DNA of 6,063 nucleotides. Origin: Candidatus Gastranaerophilales bacterium. Lineage in GTDB: Bacteria > Cyanobacteriota > Vampirovibrionia > Gastranaerophilales > Gastranaerophilaceae. Positions 4,432 to 6,063 of this stretch are shown here, one piece after another (the stretch's first letter is position 1; each line of letters starts with the position of its first letter). The position numbers and the translations under genes are program-made. Below the pieces are notes generated by a model, which was not told the DNA's origin, ran no database searches, and worked only from the letters and a program-made list of their open reading frames with translations. Where the stretch lies: the NCBI GenBank assembly GCA_900772035.1, contig CAAGQE010000056.1, forward strand, positions 1 through 6,063, given 5' to 3'.

Positions 4432-6063
4432 ATGATTGATTTTAACAGATTGACCGATTACACGAAGGAAATCGTGTATGCGGCGCAACAGTTGATGTTT
4501 CAAAACCACAATACTCAACTCGAACCGTTGCATATTTTAGATGCAATGTCAGAGGACGAAGACGGAGTTGCAAAGGATTATTTGAAAGCATTGAGACTTG
4601 ATAAGTCTGATTTTACGACTGCTTTGCACACGGAATTGTCTAAGTTACCGAGAGTTGAAACGGTTTCTGCAAACAGCAACTTGTTTTTGGCTCCTGCGAC
4701 GGTGACATTGTTTGATTTGGCAAAAGATAAGGCAGATATGTTGAAGGATTCTTTTATAGGGCTTGAACATATACTTTTGGCAATGGTTGAACAGAAGGAA
4801 ACGGCTGAATTTTTGGGTCGTTTTGGTGTTACGAAAGATAAGGTTTTAAAAGCAATGAAAGATATTAGAGGAAATCAAAAATCGGATAGTGCAAATGCGG
4901 AAGACGCTTATAAGGCGCTTGAAAAATATTCGACCGACCTCACAAAAGCGGCGAGGGCGGGCAAACTTGACCCTGTAATCGGCAGAGATGAAGAAGTTCG
5001 CCGTATTATTCAAGTTTTGAACAGAAAGACCAAGAACAACCCTGTTTTGATAGGTGAACCGGGGGTTGGTAAAACGGCAATCGTTGAAGGTTTGGCGCAA
5101 CGTATTGTTCGTGGTGATGTTCCTGAAAGTTTGAAGCATACGAAATTGGTATCTTTGGATATCGGTGCTTTGATTGCGGGTGCAAAATTCAGAGGTGAAT
5201 TTGAAGAACGTTTGAAGGCGGTATTGAAAGAAATAGAATCTTCAAACGGCGAAATTATCATGTTCATTGATGAATTGCATACAGTCGTTGGTGCAGGTGC
5301 TGCCGAAGGTTCAACGGATGCAGGCAACCTCTTAAAGCCTATGCTTGCAAGGGGTGTTTTGCGTTGTATCGGCGCAACTACTATTAACGAGTACAGAAAA
5401 TACATTGAAAAAGACCCTGCGTTGGAAAGACGTTTTCAACCGACAATGGTTAACGAACCGTCAGTTGAAGATACGATAAGCATTTTGAGAGGCTTGAAAG
5501 AACGTTATGAAGTTCACCACGGGGTAAGAATCAAGGACTCCGCTCTTATTGCTGCGGCAAAACTTTCCGACAGATACATTACGGACAGATTTTTGCCCGA
5601 TAAGGCGATTGACTTGATTGATGAAGCGGCTTCTTCTTTGCGTATCGAAATCGACTCTATGCCTGAAGAACTCGACAGTATGGTTCGTCAAAAAATGCAG
5701 TTGGAAATCGAAAAAACCGCATTGCAAAGTGAACCGTCAGACGAAAATAACGAAAAAATCGCACATATCGACAATTTGTTAAAAGAATTGAACGGTAAAA
5801 TCGAAATCATCAAGACGCAATGGGAACTTGAAAAAAGTTCAATCAAGGATGAAGCGTCGATTAAAGAAGAAATCGAAAATGTTAAAATTGAGATAGAAAA
5901 AGCCGAAAGAGACGCTGATTTGCAAAGAGCAGCCGAACTCAAATACGGCAAACTTATCGGACTTCAAAAGCAGCTTGAAAACGCAAAAAATAAAGACGGT
6001 GCGGACAAGCAACTTTTGAAAGAAGAAATTGACGAGGACGATATCGCCGAAATCGTTAGCAAA
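4432..6063 (+). CDS. clpB: ATP-dependent protein disaggregase ClpB, N-terminal 544 residues (cut by window edge)
   Basis: ClpB is a hexameric AAA+ ring that threads aggregated proteins through its pore, working with DnaK in the cytoplasm. The N-domain (about 1-145) begins [15 protein letters not shown], typical of ClpB. NBD1 shows Walker A GEPGVGKT (208-215), Walker B with D280-E281, sensor-1 GATT (314-317) and arginine-finger pair R333-R334. Pore loop 1 reads [11 protein letters not shown], with Phe253 where Tyr is usual; the aromatic is retained. From about 412 the sequence becomes a charged heptad-like coiled coil, the long middle domain that separates ClpB from ClpA and ClpC. The window stops at IAEIVSK, just before NBD2, so about 320 residues of a usual 860 are missing. 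GAGGA at 4423-4427 lies four bases before the ATG and supports the start. A candidate promoter sits in the 84-base gap after the kinase-like gene. An internal Met142 could allow a shorter form, as in E. coli, but its ribosome binding site is weak. Confidence 0.96.
   Translation, partial: MIDFNRLTDYTKEIVYAAQQLMFQNHNTQLEPLHILDAMSEDEDGVAKDYLKALRLDKSDFTTALHTELSKLPRVETVSANSNLFLAPATVTLFDLAKDKADMLKDSFIGLEHILLAMVEQKETAEFLGRFGVTKDKVLKAMKDIRGNQKSDSANAEDAYKALEKYSTDLTKAARAGKLDPVIGRDEEVRRIIQVLNRKTKNNPVLIGEPGVGKTAIVEGLAQRIVRGDVPESLKHTKLVSLDIGALIAGAKFRGEFEERLKAVLKEIESSNGEIIMFIDELHTVVGAGAAEGSTDAGNLLKPMLARGVLRCIGATTINEYRKYIEKDPALERRFQPTMVNEPSVEDTISILRGLKERYEVHHGVRIKDSALIAAAKLSDRYITDRFLPDKAIDLIDEAASSLRIEIDSMPEELDSMVRQKMQLEIEKTALQSEPSDENNEKIAHIDNLLKELNGKIEIIKTQWELEKSSIKDEASIKEEIENVKIEIEKAERDADLQRAAELKYGKLIGLQKQLENAKNKDGADKQLLKEEIDEDDIAEIVSK

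Noticed and set aside
4846..5951. Several minus-strand frames opposite clpB
   Set aside because: All lie across highly conserved AAA+ or coiled-coil coding sequence, and none shows a plausible ribosome binding site or domain.

Overview
The window carries six plus-strand genes and no convincing minus-strand gene. The DNA is AT-rich (my impression, not computed). A superoxide reductase points to an anaerobe or microaerophile, and a PBP4-type periplasmic D,D-carboxypeptidase plus a sugar-type ABC permease point to a walled bacterium. The H-box style of the histidine-kinase-like protein (HDLRT followed by a long helix) reminds me of non-photosynthetic Cyanobacteriota such as Gastranaerophilales/Melainabacteria, but this is recalled resemblance and the lineage is not settled by the window.

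Layout. Bases 2-307 hold the C-terminal third of a nitrilase-superfamily amidase (omega-amidase/YafV-like). It overlaps by one base the start of a PBP4/DacB-type D-Ala-D-Ala carboxypeptidase (307-1653), so the two are probably translationally coupled. A 10-bp hairpin with a T tract follows; its 3' arm contains the ribosome binding site of the next gene, a two-iron desulfoferrodoxin/superoxide reductase (1729-2130). That gene ends at a strong intrinsic terminator. A well-formed extended -10 promoter follows, whose predicted transcription start is the A of the ATG of an orphan MalG-type sugar ABC permease (2206-3045), so this message is probably leaderless. Next comes a 306-base non-coding stretch with two 19-bp near-perfect palindromes whose four half-sites alternate every 11 bp. 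Then comes a soluble histidine-kinase-like protein (3352-4347) that keeps the phospho-acceptor H-box but has lost the recognisable ATP-binding boxes. Finally the disaggregase ClpB (4432 to the edge) starts from its own candidate promoter and is cut inside its coiled-coil middle domain.

How the genes fit together. There is no single pathway. The set mixes cell-wall maintenance (DacB), metabolite repair or amide hydrolysis (amidase), oxygen defence (superoxide reductase), nutrient import (permease), signalling (degenerate kinase) and protein rescue (ClpB). The less ordinary signals are regulatory: the RBS-containing hairpin, the probable leaderless start, the phased palindrome pair, and the kinase-like protein with a decayed catalytic domain.
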